Shown here piece after piece: positions 35,701-44,085 of a DNA stretch of 64,000 nucleotides. The DNA is from JANYCO01 sp035535995 (GTDB lineage: Bacteria; Bacteroidota; Bacteroidia; Cytophagales; Cytophagaceae). Where the stretch lies: positions 124,001 through 188,000 of the forward strand of contig DATLOZ010000027.1 of NCBI GenBank assembly GCA_035535995.1. Reading direction: 5' to 3'. The notes beneath the pieces were generated by a model. It searched no databases. It was not told the origin of the DNA and worked only from the letters and a program-made list of their open reading frames with translations. The position numbers and the translations under genes are program-made. Numbering within the stretch: position 1 is the stretch's first letter; the number at the start of each line of letters is the position of its first letter.

Positions 35701-35723
35701 TTTCACAAATTTGCTTTGTGAAA
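35701..35723 (+). promoter_or_regulatory. Inverted repeat over the GTG start of the XRE gene
   Basis: TTTCACAAA (35701-35709) and TTTGTGAAA (35715-35723) are exact reverse complements with a 5-base loop, and the GTG start (35718-35720) is inside the right arm. It could be a protein site or an mRNA hairpin that limits initiation. Confidence 0.45.
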
Positions 35724-36071
35724 GAGAAAGTATCATTTCGTATAAGAAAACTGAGGGAAAGCAAAGATTACAGCCAGGAAAATATGGCAAACGATCTTAA
35801 TATCACGCCTAGTGCTTATTCCAAGATAGAGCGTGGTGTAACAGACCCTTCGGTAGGACGCTTGGCAGAGATCGCTAAGATTCTGGGGGTTGACATTATC
35901 TATTTTTTTCAGGAAGAAAACACAGTGCACGACCACCAGGAAAAAAATCCTCCTTATGGATTTGCTACCAAAAATGATCTTGAAGAATTGAACGCCGTGA
36001 TCAAAGAATTAAAAAAAGAGATCTCAATGATCCGGAAAGAATTGAAGCCCGGGAAGTCTAAAAAAAATTGA
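35718..36071 (+). CDS. XRE-family HTH regulator next to the R-M genes (GTG start)
   Basis: A 117-residue regulator. The HTH spans about residues 6-62 (RIRKLRESKDYSQENMANDLNITPSAYSKIERGVTDPS), followed by a linker and a C-terminal coiled coil (LEELNAVIKELKKEISMIRKELK) probably for dimerisation. The start is GTG at 35718; no ATG gives a full HTH. It is divergent from mod, so a C-protein-like role is plausible. Its length and coiled coil differ from the roughly 80-residue classical C proteins of type II systems. Confidence 0.8.
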   Translation: MKEKVSFRIRKLRESKDYSQENMANDLNITPSAYSKIERGVTDPSVGRLAEIAKILGVDIIYFFQEENTVHDHQEKNPPYGFATKNDLEELNAVIKELKKEISMIRKELKPGKSKKN

Positions 36072-36080
36072 CAAAAAGTT

Positions 36081-36138
36081 AAGTTATGAATGTCGAATTA
36101 TAATTAACTCATAATTCAACATTCATAATTCATAACTT
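36081..36138. repeat. Dispersed repeat family B, copy 1
   Basis: AAGTTATGAAT (36081-36091) is the reverse complement of ATTCATAACTT (36128-36138), with further CATAATTC units between. It lies between the convergent XRE and smpB genes and touches the smpB stop codon. Confidence 0.65.
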
Positions 36139-36598
36139 ACTTTAGCTCTCTCCGCAAATCCCGGTCGATATCCTTGGCCTTAATATCTTCCCGTTTGTCG
36201 TAAAGCTTCTTACCCTTTGCCAGCGCGATCTCCAGCTTAGCAAAGCCACGGTCGTTTACAAAAAGTCTTGTAACTGTAATTGTAAGTCCTTTCTCTTCCG
36301 ATTTATCCATAAGCTTCCGCAGCTCTTGTTTTTTCAGAAGTAATATACGATCTCTTTTAGCATCGTGATTGTAGTGCGTCCCTTCTTTATAAGGAGAAAT
36401 ATTGATTCCTTTTGCTACCAATTTCTCGCCAATAAAAACACAAAAAGCATCCTGCAAATTGACCGTACCCTCACGGATTGATTTTATTTCGGTGCCGGAT
36501 AAAACAATACCAGCAATATAGGTATCGATAAAACTATATTCGAAGCTCGCGCGTTTATTGCGGATATTTATATTTTTTGAAAAACGCTCGGGAGACAT
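36137..36598 (-). CDS. smpB: SsrA-binding protein SmpB
   Basis: A 153-residue partner of tmRNA in rescue of stalled ribosomes. Family motifs are present: NKRASFEYSFIDTYIAGIVLSGTEIKSIREGTVNLQ near the N-terminus, KGINISPYKEG and RDRILLLKKQELRKL. The C-terminal tail is basic (KREDIKAKDIDRDLRRELK), the part that acts in the decoding centre. No tmRNA gene is visible in this window. Confidence 0.96.
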   Translation of the reverse strand: MSPERFSKNINIRNKRASFEYSFIDTYIAGIVLSGTEIKSIREGTVNLQDAFCVFIGEKLVAKGINISPYKEGTHYNHDAKRDRILLLKKQELRKLMDKSEEKGLTITVTRLFVNDRGFAKLEIALAKGKKLYDKREDIKAKDIDRDLRRELK

Positions 36599-36654
36599 TG
36601 ATCTATCTTAATTATTAATGAGAAATTTTAAAAGTAACTATGCCTTTAAATTCA

Positions 36655-36702
36655 GATTGATACCAGTAAAATGTTATCCGGTATCTGGAATCCGGTATCC
36701 AA
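36655..36702. repeat. Dispersed repeat family A, copy 2 (partial)
   Basis: GATACCAG near 36659 and a downstream block with TATCCGGTATCTGG and ATCCGGTATCC (about 36675-36700) use the same units as the other family A copies. It lies between smpB and hemE; the left arm is short. Confidence 0.5.
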
Positions 36703-36709
36703 TGGTGTA

Positions 36710-37753
36710 TTATACTTTTTGTGTAACGAAGGAATGTTCTTTCACCGCATCGATAAAACATTTCACTTTATCGACTTGAGTATCCGGGTAAACGCCGTGT
36801 CCAAGATTTGCAATATGTTTCTGAGGCCCGAATTCATGCAGCATGTAGTGCGTCTGTTTTTTTATTTCGTCGAAAGAAGCATACAGGATACAAGGATCCA
36901 GATTTCCCTGGAGTGTTTTATCAGGCCCGATCAATCCTCTTGATTCGCGGATCCCCATATTCCAATCAAGACCAATGGTGCGGCAGTTCAGCTGTCCCAT
37001 GTCTTTGCGTGCAAAAAATGCGCCTTTGGCAAATACGGTCATAGGCGCTTCCTTAATCGCGTCGCAGATTTGTGAAATATATTTTAAAGAAAATTCGGAA
37101 TAAGTTTCAGGAGAAAGAATTCCTGCCCAGGAGTCGAACATTTGCACCATATCTGCGCCATTCTTGATCTGCTCTTTCAAATAGAGAATAGTAGTATCGG
37201 TTATTTTTTGCAATAGCAAATGCGCCAGTGCCGGTTCGGAGTATATAAATTTCTTTGCCTTTGAAAATGTCTTAGAACCGCTTCCTTCGATCATATAGGC
37301 CAACAACGTCCAGGGTGCGCCGGCAAAGCCGATTAGAGGCACACGTCCGTTCAATTCCTTTTTGGTGATTCGGATCGCTTCGTATACATATTCCAGCTCA
37401 TGCACAGCTTCTTGTACTTTGAGTGATTGAATATCTTTTTCTGTAGAAATTACTTTAGGAAAAACAGGACCTTTGGCTTCATACATTTCGTAGGAAAGTC
37501 CCATCGCTTCGGGTACTACCAGGATATCGGAAAAGATAATTGCAGCATCTACTCCCAGGATATCTACAGGTTGTATAGTAACCTCAGCAGCCAAGGCAGG
37601 AGTAGTGGCAAGTTCTTTGAAACCGCTCAATTTTTCTCGTACAGCTCTGTATTCCGGCAAAATTCTGCCTGCCTGACGCATCAGCCATACAGGAGTTCTT
37701 TCTGTTTGCTCTCCTCTGGCGGCGCGGAGTATAAGATCATTTTGGTACTTCAT
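36710..37753 (-). CDS. hemE: Uroporphyrinogen decarboxylase
   Basis: A 347-residue haem biosynthesis enzyme removing four carboxyl groups from uroporphyrinogen III. The family signature near the N-terminus is RTPVWLMRQAGRILPEYRAVRE; GFAGAPWTLLAYMIEGSGSK and a C-terminal NLGHGVYPDTQVDKVK also fit. The start is the ATG at 37753 (MKYQNDLILRAARG), 4 bases after a -7 box; the longer frame to 37768 runs through that promoter. Confidence 0.97.
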   Translation of the reverse strand: MKYQNDLILRAARGEQTERTPVWLMRQAGRILPEYRAVREKLSGFKELATTPALAAEVTIQPVDILGVDAAIIFSDILVVPEAMGLSYEMYEAKGPVFPKVISTEKDIQSLKVQEAVHELEYVYEAIRITKKELNGRVPLIGFAGAPWTLLAYMIEGSGSKTFSKAKKFIYSEPALAHLLLQKITDTTILYLKEQIKNGADMVQMFDSWAGILSPETYSEFSLKYISQICDAIKEAPMTVFAKGAFFARKDMGQLNCRTIGLDWNMGIRESRGLIGPDKTLQGNLDPCILYASFDEIKKQTHYMLHEFGPQKHIANLGHGVYPDTQVDKVKCFIDAVKEHSFVTQKV

Positions 37754-37757
37754 GCCG

Positions 37758-37765
37758 CAAAGATA
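37758..37765 (-). promoter_or_regulatory. -7 box TATCTTTG of hemE
   Basis: On the minus strand TATCTTTG (37765-37758) matches the consensus and ends 4 bases before the ATG at 37753. This supports the shorter start and a nearly leaderless message. Confidence 0.5.
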
Positions 37766-37879
37766 CAAAGAATAAAAGGTTTAGCGTAAAATCCTCAGAA
37801 CAAATCGCAGCAGTAGCCTGTTAGGAATAGTAAAAACAGGCAAATTTTTTTTGTCGTATATATGTTGTAAAATAGAGAT

Positions 37880-38590
37880 ATGTTTAGAAAAGCAGTATTT
37901 TTTATATGGCTCGCTGGTGTCCTGAATTCCTGCGTATTTTTCGGTCCTTCCAAAAACGAATTGTTTTCTGTGGCTGTTCGGAAACAACCCTACGATGTCA
38001 TCATAGTGCCTGGTATACCACACGATACGATTTCTGACAGATGGGATCTGGCCCTAAAGGGAAGGATCTACTGGGCAAAATTTTTATATGATAAAGGAAT
38101 GACCAAAAATATTATTTTCTCCGGAGGAGCAGTATACACGCCTTATATAGAATCAGAGATCATGGCTCGCTACGCTACTTCCTTAGGAATTCCGAAAAAA
38201 CATATTTTTACAGAAACGAAAGCAGAGCATAGCACGGAAAATATTTATTACTCCTATTATTTAGCCAAAAGACTAGGCTTCCAAAAAATCGCAGTAGCTA
38301 CGGATCCCTTTCAGGCAAAGCTTTTGAGAAGGTATCCTAAAAAAATGAAGATGAAACTGGACTTTATTCCTTTTGTAATTGACTCGTTGAAAACAATAGA
38401 TAAAAGTGGGTTTGTAAAGCTTTCTGCGCAGGAGCGCAAGGTGCCTAACTTTGTTTCCATTGCCGACCGTCAGTCGCGTTTTAAAAGATTTTTAGGAACG
38501 TTGGGAAAGAATATTACGATTGATGAGGCGGATGAAAGAAGGAAAAAGAAAAAGCAGCGTAAAGAAAATCTAGACGTGCGTGCTTTTTAA
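37880..38590 (+). CDS. YdcF/SanA-like DUF218 lipoprotein
   Basis: A 236-residue protein of the DUF218 group. The N-terminus MFRKAVFFIWLAGVLNSC looks like a lipoprotein signal. The core has YDVIIVPGIPHD, the basic/acidic motif IIFSGGAVYTPYIESEIMARYA and TKAEHSTENIYYS, as in ElyC, SanA and YdcF, which have been tied to envelope integrity. The C-terminus is very basic (RRKKKKQRKE). The last 21 bases overlap the 3' end of the convergent RsbW-like gene. Confidence 0.78.
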   Translation: MFRKAVFFIWLAGVLNSCVFFGPSKNELFSVAVRKQPYDVIIVPGIPHDTISDRWDLALKGRIYWAKFLYDKGMTKNIIFSGGAVYTPYIESEIMARYATSLGIPKKHIFTETKAEHSTENIYYSYYLAKRLGFQKIAVATDPFQAKLLRRYPKKMKMKLDFIPFVIDSLKTIDKSGFVKLSAQERKVPNFVSIADRQSRFKRFLGTLGKNITIDEADERRKKKKQRKENLDVRAF

Positions 38591-38992
38591 TTTCTTGAAA
38601 AGAGTATAGATAGTATAAGGCTCTTCTTTTTTTACTTCGATAGAATCCATGATTTTACGAACGAGCATTAGCCCGATTCCACCTTTGCGTTTTTCCTTGA
38701 TCAGATTTTGGATATCAGGGTCGGCTTGTGTGGTATTGTCATAAAAATCACCTTTGTCGGAGATATTAAAAAATACCCCTTCACCTTTGTCGGAAATTTC
38801 TACTTCCAGGTAATTATTTTTATCAGAACGGTTGGAGTGAATAATTCTGTTGGCGCAGATCTCATCTACTGCCAACACGATCATGTTGATCTCATTTTCA
38901 GAGACGTGAAGTTTAGAGAGGTTCGAATTGACAAATTTCCGAACCTCTTTAAGGTTTTCCGTTGAACACGCTATTTTTATTTTCTCCACCAT
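38570..38992 (-). CDS. RsbW-like anti-sigma factor / serine kinase (GHKL ATPase)
   Basis: A 140-residue HATPase_c_2 protein. The N box is VDEICANRIIHS (an unusual form of ExxxN), and the G boxes are SDKGEGVFF, DKGDFYD and KGGIGLMLVRKIMD. In partner-switching systems such a kinase phosphorylates the STAS antagonist and otherwise holds back a sigma factor or other target. It starts 2 bases after the STAS gene's stop codon. The three-gene unit has no sigma factor in sight. Confidence 0.85.
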   Translation of the reverse strand: MVEKIKIACSTENLKEVRKFVNSNLSKLHVSENEINMIVLAVDEICANRIIHSNRSDKNNYLEVEISDKGEGVFFNISDKGDFYDNTTQADPDIQNLIKEKRKGGIGLMLVRKIMDSIEVKKEEPYTIYTLFKKLKSTHV

Positions 38993-38994
38993 TG

Positions 38995-39330
38995 TTAATT
39001 CATCAGCTCAATAGCCTCGTCCTTGCTGGATACGATTTTAATCAGATTATCAAGTCCTAGAATTGTGAAAACGTTTTTCACTTTATCACTTACATTGTAC
39101 AGCGCCATGGAAATTCCATTGTTTTCAAAATCTTGCAGGTAGGACATAAAAACTCCTAAACCGGCAGAAGAGATATAATTTAAACGACTGCAATCCACTA
39201 ATATTTTGTTTTCTTTTTTTGCGAAGGCTTCTGTCAGGGTGTTGTCGAGTATTATACTAGAGCTTGCATCCAGCTCGCCGTCTATCAAAATAGTATAAAA
39301 CTGATTCTCTTTTAGTGTAGTGATATTCAT
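38995..39330 (-). CDS. STAS-domain anti-sigma factor antagonist (RsbV-like)
   Basis: A 111-residue single STAS domain. The segment LVDCSRLNYISSAGLGVFMSYL holds the conserved serine pair (SSAG), whose Ser is the usual phosphorylation site of the RsbW-like partner. It lies between the phosphatase and kinase genes, in an operon order compatible with RsbU-RsbV-RsbW. Confidence 0.88.
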   Translation of the reverse strand: MNITTLKENQFYTILIDGELDASSSIILDNTLTEAFAKKENKILVDCSRLNYISSAGLGVFMSYLQDFENNGISMALYNVSDKVKNVFTILGLDNLIKIVSSKDEAIELMN

Positions 39331-39378
39331 TATTTTAAGATGTTTTACGTGAACCCTGTATTATTGTTACTGTGAATT

Positions 39379-41421
39379 TCAAACAAATTTTAGGATAATT
39401 ATGCTATAGTCATCATTCAGCTCTCTTTTGCCTGTAAACTCGTACAAATCGTGCAGCACCTTCTCGGAAAGCTGCTTTGGAGCCAAGCTGATATTTTGTT
39501 CCAATACTCGTTTAAGATTATCAAATCCATATTCATCACCCGCTGCATTGTTGGCTTCGATGATCCCGTCGGTATACATGATCAGTACATCGTTTTTCTC
39601 GAAAGAGTAATTGAATTTTTCGATATGTGATTTATATCCTTCGTTGCGGAGAATGCCCAAGCCAAGTCCTTTTTGCTCCAGTATTTTGAAAGCTTTTTCT
39701 TTTGCCGCATAGTGCAGCGACTGGCAATGGCCGGCGCGCGCGTATTCAAAGGTACTGTTTTCGAGATCTATAATAAAGAGGCTAAGCGTGATGAAAGAAG
39801 CTTTCTCCAGACAGGCGCTTACAGCGTTATTGGCGTACACCATAAACTGATCGGCCGGGACTCCCAGCTGTATAAGGCTTTGGAAGATTCCTTTCATTTG
39901 CGCCATATTGAAAGAAGCGGTAGTTCCATTACCGGAAACATCGCCGATCGTAAGCGCTATTTTTTTGCCGTCGGGGTAAGGATAAATATCATAATAATCG
40001 CCTCCCACATCATCTGCCGCCTTAGAGAATGCATGGATCTGCATATGGTCGTTGAGCACCATATTGGTGGGAAGAAGGCGTTTCTGTACTTCTTTTGCGA
40101 TCTTCAGCTCTTCACGGTAGCGTTGGTTTTGCAGGGCTTCGGATACCAGGCGGTAATTTTTGATCGCAAGACTGGCCTGGCTTACAAACGCGTAGAGTAC
40201 GTCTGTAGCGGTTTTGTCGAAGCCATTGTTTTTATTTTTGATCAAAACCAAAGTACCCAAAAATTCATTGTTGGAGGTCAGAGGAAGCATGACCGAAGAT
40301 TTGTAAGGCAGGCCCTCGATCCTTGTATTATGGCCCAGGTTATTGAATGATTTTATGTAGTAGGGCTCCTTTTTAGTATTAATATGATTTTTTCGGAGCA
40401 CTTTTTTTATCTCAAAAACATCGATCTTGTCGATATGCTGATGGATAAAAGCTTTAAAGTTCCCCTTTTCATCTACCATTTCCAGCCAGCCGGAATTAGC
40501 TTCTACAGAGTTGATACCGCTTTGGAGAAGCAGCTCGTAAATATGTTCTTCCGATTCTCCTTCCTGGATCGATTGATTTAACTTTTGAAATACTTTTACT
40601 TCCTCAATTTTTCGTTCAAACACAGAAGAAGTAGGAAGGTGGAACATCAATACCAGCAAGGCCACCAACGCATACAAGGCAATGAAGATAAGCATGCCGA
40701 GTACAAATACATTGTCCCAAAGATCCACGCTTAGTTCATTGGTCAACTGATGTTCGTAGATCTGCTGCAGATAAATTATACTGATCAGTAAGGTAAATGC
40801 CACCAGCACGATGCTGCGCAGTTTCTTTTTATAGTTCAGCAGCGCGATCCATTTCACATTGAAAGAAAGGATCAATGCCATTGCTATGAATGGACTGGCG
40901 TAGATGTAAAAACTTGCAAGCCGGGTGTCGAAGATAAAAAAGCTGGAAAGGATCGATAAGAGCACAGAGTATTCAAAGGTATGCCAAAGAATATTCGTGC
41001 GGCTGGTACGATGGTAAAGGATCAGTTTTTTCCATACGTAAAATGTGCTGGAAACAAAGATCACGATCAATCCAAGGTTCAGGTGAAAGAAGATTGAGTA
41101 AAGTTTCAAGCTTTCGAAGATCCCTGTAGAAATAAAGAACCGAATAAACAGGGAAGACAGAATAGTAGTAATACCAGTAAGAAAAACTTTCCAAAGGTAA
41201 TCGTCTTGTGTCTCGTGTTTTTGTGTGCCTACCTCTATTTTAAAATATAGAAAGGTAAATAAGATGAATAGACAAAGCAGATAGTTGGAGAGAAAATCTG
41301 CCAGCGCTGGGTTTAGAATTGGGGTTTCTGAGAAATAAAAAGACAGGTTGCAAAGAGCAAGCGTGAACCAGCAAAGGAAGGCCAATGAAAAATATAACTT
41401 TCTATAAGAGATTACACGCAT
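39379..41421 (-). CDS. Membrane-bound GAF-SpoIIE serine phosphatase (RsbU-like)
   Basis: A 680-residue protein. About 250 N-terminal residues form several membrane helices, followed by a linker, a GAF-like domain (about 285-430, SGWLEMVDEKGNFKAF to LYAFVSQASLAIKNY) and a PP2C-type SpoIIE domain (about 445-680). The latter has metal-site motifs DDVGGDYYDIYPYPDGK, GDVSGNGTTASF and MYTDGIIEANN. It should dephosphorylate the STAS protein encoded just downstream. The input signal is probably sensed by the membrane or GAF part; the ligand is unknown. Confidence 0.88.
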   Translation of the reverse strand: MRVISYRKLYFSLAFLCWFTLALCNLSFYFSETPILNPALADFLSNYLLCLFILFTFLYFKIEVGTQKHETQDDYLWKVFLTGITTILSSLFIRFFISTGIFESLKLYSIFFHLNLGLIVIFVSSTFYVWKKLILYHRTSRTNILWHTFEYSVLLSILSSFFIFDTRLASFYIYASPFIAMALILSFNVKWIALLNYKKKLRSIVLVAFTLLISIIYLQQIYEHQLTNELSVDLWDNVFVLGMLIFIALYALVALLVLMFHLPTSSVFERKIEEVKVFQKLNQSIQEGESEEHIYELLLQSGINSVEANSGWLEMVDEKGNFKAFIHQHIDKIDVFEIKKVLRKNHINTKKEPYYIKSFNNLGHNTRIEGLPYKSSVMLPLTSNNEFLGTLVLIKNKNNGFDKTATDVLYAFVSQASLAIKNYRLVSEALQNQRYREELKIAKEVQKRLLPTNMVLNDHMQIHAFSKAADDVGGDYYDIYPYPDGKKIALTIGDVSGNGTTASFNMAQMKGIFQSLIQLGVPADQFMVYANNAVSACLEKASFITLSLFIIDLENSTFEYARAGHCQSLHYAAKEKAFKILEQKGLGLGILRNEGYKSHIEKFNYSFEKNDVLIMYTDGIIEANNAAGDEYGFDNLKRVLEQNISLAPKQLSEKVLHDLYEFTGKRELNDDYSIIILKFV

Positions 41422-41517
41422 TATCCGGTTTTTAAAAGAAGTCAGGAGAGCATTACATACTCTCCTGAATCTATGAATTTAGAAAATCAATATTTATTAT
41501 CAAAATAATTTTAAATG

Positions 41518-41578
41518 TTGAATTATGAGTGATGCATTATAAAGGGAAACCAAACTAACTCATAATTCATACCTTACA
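41518..41578. repeat. Dispersed repeat family B, copy 2 (degenerate)
   Basis: GTTGAATTATGAGT near 41518 and ACTCATAATTCAT near 41559 are imperfect reverse complements, made of the same units as the copies at 36081, 53271 and 60185. It lies just downstream of guaB. Confidence 0.55.
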
Positions 41579-41579
41579 A

Positions 41580-43049
41580 TTATCTACTATAATTTGGCGC
41601 TTCGCGTGTGATCTGAACATCGTGCGGGTGTGATTCGCGGACACCGGCGGCAGTTATTTTTACAAATTTAGCTTCTTTCATAGCTTCAATATCGGCAGAA
41701 CCACAATAGCCCATTCCTGCTTTTAATCCGCCAATAAGTTGATAGATTACTTCGTTTACAAGTCCTTTATAGGGTACACGTCCTACGATTCCTTCAGGAA
41801 CAAGTTTTTTGATATCGTCTTCAGCATCCTGGAAATAACGGTCTTTTGATCCGTCTTCCATCGCTTCAAGCGAGCCCATGCCGCGGTAAGATTTGAATTT
41901 TCTTCCTTCGTAAATGATCATTTCACCCGGAGCTTCTTCAGTACCGGCGAGCAACGATCCAACCATGATTGTATTGGCACCGGCAGCTATAGCTTTGGCA
42001 ATATCGCCGGAGAAACGGATTCCACCGTCGGCAATTACAGGGATGCCTTTTGCTTTAAGTGCTTTCGCTGCTACGTATACTGCTGAAAGCTGTGGTACAC
42101 CTACGCCAGCAATGATACGGGTAGTGCAGATACTACCAGGTCCGATGCCTACTTTTACGCCGTCGGCTCCGGCTTCTGCCAGGGCCAGTGCGCCTTCTCC
42201 AGTAGCTACGTTTCCGGCTAGTACGTCCAGTTGTTTGTATCTTTGTTTGATACCTCTTACCGCCTCGATCACTCCTTTGCTATGGCCATGTGCGGTATCC
42301 ACGCTGATAATGTCTACACCGGCGTTTACAAGTGCTTCTACACGATCGAGCAGATCAGGAGTAACGCCTACCGCAGCGCCTACGCGCAAGCGGCCGAACT
42401 CATCTTTACAAGCCATCGGCCGGTCTTTTTTCTTAATTATATCACGGTAAGTGATCAGTCCTTTTAGTTTGTTGTTTTTATCTACAATAGGAAGTTTTTC
42501 GATCTTATATTCCTGGAGAATTTCTTCTGCTTTTACAAGATCAATTCCTTCATTGGCAGTGATCAGATTTTCTTTGGTCATGATCTCTGTCACCTTTTTA
42601 TTTTTGTCTTTCTGAAAACGAAGGTCGCGATTGGTAATGATACCAACCAGGATGCCGGATTTATTAATGATCGGGATCCCGCCAATTTTATTGTCGGCCA
42701 TCATATTCAAAGCATCTGCCAGGATAGCCTCTTCCGGAAGGGTAACAGGATCGAGGATCATACCGCTTTCGGAGCGTTTTACTCGTTTTACCTGAGAAGC
42801 CTGTTCTTCAATACTCATGTTTTTATGAATAAAGCCGAGACCTCCTTCATGCGCCATGGCAATAGCCATTTTGTATTCGGTAACGGTGTCCATAGCAGCG
42901 GAAACCAACGGAATATTCAGACGGATGTTTTTAGAAAGGTTAGTGCTTGTATCGGTATCGCGGGGAAGTACTTGCGAAAACGCGGGAAGAAGCAGTACAT
43001 CATCGTAGGTGAGTGCTTCGTACAAAAATTTTGAGGTATCCAGGGACAT
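41580..43049 (-). CDS. guaB: Inosine-5'-monophosphate dehydrogenase
   Basis: A 489-residue enzyme oxidising IMP to XMP with NAD. The catalytic loop is GIGPGSICTTRIIAGVG with the active Cys. Two CBS domains (about 95-215, AILADALNMMADNKIGGIPI and GIDLVKAEEILQEYKIEKLPI) are inserted in the barrel, and the flap contains RYFQD. I start it at the ATG at 43049 (MSLDTSKFLYEALTYDDVLLLP), since the longer frame to 43112 crosses the promoter. Confidence 0.97.
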   Translation of the reverse strand: MSLDTSKFLYEALTYDDVLLLPAFSQVLPRDTDTSTNLSKNIRLNIPLVSAAMDTVTEYKMAIAMAHEGGLGFIHKNMSIEEQASQVKRVKRSESGMILDPVTLPEEAILADALNMMADNKIGGIPIINKSGILVGIITNRDLRFQKDKNKKVTEIMTKENLITANEGIDLVKAEEILQEYKIEKLPIVDKNNKLKGLITYRDIIKKKDRPMACKDEFGRLRVGAAVGVTPDLLDRVEALVNAGVDIISVDTAHGHSKGVIEAVRGIKQRYKQLDVLAGNVATGEGALALAEAGADGVKVGIGPGSICTTRIIAGVGVPQLSAVYVAAKALKAKGIPVIADGGIRFSGDIAKAIAAGANTIMVGSLLAGTEEAPGEMIIYEGRKFKSYRGMGSLEAMEDGSKDRYFQDAEDDIKKLVPEGIVGRVPYKGLVNEVIYQLIGGLKAGMGYCGSADIEAMKEAKFVKITAAGVRESHPHDVQITREAPNYSR

Positions 43050-43081
43050 TGCAAATGAGTTTGTGTTACTTATTTGCGGGA

Positions 43082-43089
43082 CAAAAGTA
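43082..43089 (-). promoter_or_regulatory. -7 box TACTTTTG of guaB
   Basis: On the minus strand TACTTTTG (43089-43082) matches the consensus, leaving a leader of about 25 bases before the ATG at 43049. Confidence 0.5.
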
Positions 43090-43139
43090 CTTCTAAATTT
43101 TACAAAAACCAAAATTATATCTTTATGCTGAAGATTAAG

Positions 43140-43236
43140 GATACCAGATATCAGATGCCAGATTCCGGATAAGTGTTAACAAAATTATTTGTTAGCTTAA
43201 TTTATCTGGAATCTGGCATCTGGAATCTAGTATCTT
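43140..43236. repeat. Dispersed repeat family A, copy 3
   Basis: AGATGCCAGATTCC (43153-43166) and GGAATCTGGCATCT (43208-43221) are exact reverse complements, with flanking ATACCAGATATC and CTAGTATCT extending the arms. It occupies the gap between the divergent guaB and Rrf2 genes. Confidence 0.75.
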
Positions 43237-43328
43237 TCAAAGGAATTATCCAATCTCAAATTTTGTTGATTATTCAGGATCATCAAATTATCAAATCAAA
43301 AAATTAATCCCTATTTTGCATATAGATT

Positions 43329-43760
43329 ATGTTATCCAAAAAAGCAAAATATGCCTTAAAGGCGCTTGTATATCTTGCCAAGAAGCAAGATAGTGAATTA
43401 GTATTGATCTCTGAGATCTCAGAACAGGAGCGCATTCCAAAGAAGTTCCTGGAGCAGATCTTATTAGAGATGAAGAAACATTTTATCCTGCACAGCAAGC
43501 GTGGAAAGGAGGGCGGTTATTATCTGAGCAAAAATCCGAATGAAATTTTTATCGGAAATATCATCCGGATAATCGATGGTCCTCTGGCTCTTATCCCTTG
43601 TGTGAGCAAATTGGGTTATCAAAAATGCGAAGAATGTATCGACGAAGCTACCTGCGAGATCCGTCGATTGATGAAACAGGTGCGCGATTCTACCTGTGAT
43701 ATTCTCGATAATACCACCCTGGAAGACCTGCTTAAGATGCAAGGCAAGGTCATTTTGTAA
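43329..43760 (+). CDS. Rrf2-family regulator with a cysteine cluster
   Basis: A 143-residue winged-helix regulator. The N-terminus (MLSKKAKYALKALVYLAKK) and IPKKFLEQILLEMKKH recognition region, with the GGYYLSKNP wing, are typical of Rrf2/IscR/NsrR. Five cysteines lie at C91, C100, C103, C109 and C123. The spacing C91-x8-C100-x2-C103-x5-C109 could hold an iron-sulfur cluster, although it is not the exact IscR pattern. In Bacteroidota such genes often sit near sulfate assimilation genes, but none are visible here. Likely role: redox, Fe-S or cysteine-responsive control. Confidence 0.88.
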   Translation: MLSKKAKYALKALVYLAKKQDSELVLISEISEQERIPKKFLEQILLEMKKHFILHSKRGKEGGYYLSKNPNEIFIGNIIRIIDGPLALIPCVSKLGYQKCEECIDEATCEIRRLMKQVRDSTCDILDNTTLEDLLKMQGKVIL

Positions 43761-44085
43761 TTATTTCCAATAATTTTTGTACAAAAAAAAGAAAAGAAGC
43801 TATTTTTTCAGAAAAAGCTTGGAACTAAAACTATATTGATATTATTTTGCCCATCAATTTAATAGACAATATAGAGTAAGTATAATTTATCAATATCCAC
43901 CAATTGCCTCATATGTTAATGTTAAACCTCTCGACTAAAATTCACCTTAACCGGTATTTTTTTATTGCTTCAATCTATACTAAAATTATAGGCTTTATGT
44001 ATTTACTGTACGCCTGTTGACTCTCTGCTCTTAAATTTCTTTAAATCCTAATATTTATCTAAAAATCAATCAAATACAAAAAGTC
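43761..44085. other. Gene-free leader region of the TonB receptor gene
   Basis: 325 AT-rich bases without a supported ORF. TATTTTG-like sequences (for example near 43843) resemble but do not fully match the -7 box. No riboswitch or terminator could be recognised by eye. Confidence 0.4.

Noticed and set aside
31369..36071. R-M genes as part of a larger defence island
   Set aside because: Neighbours are housekeeping genes (guaA, smpB, hemE); no other defence gene is visible.
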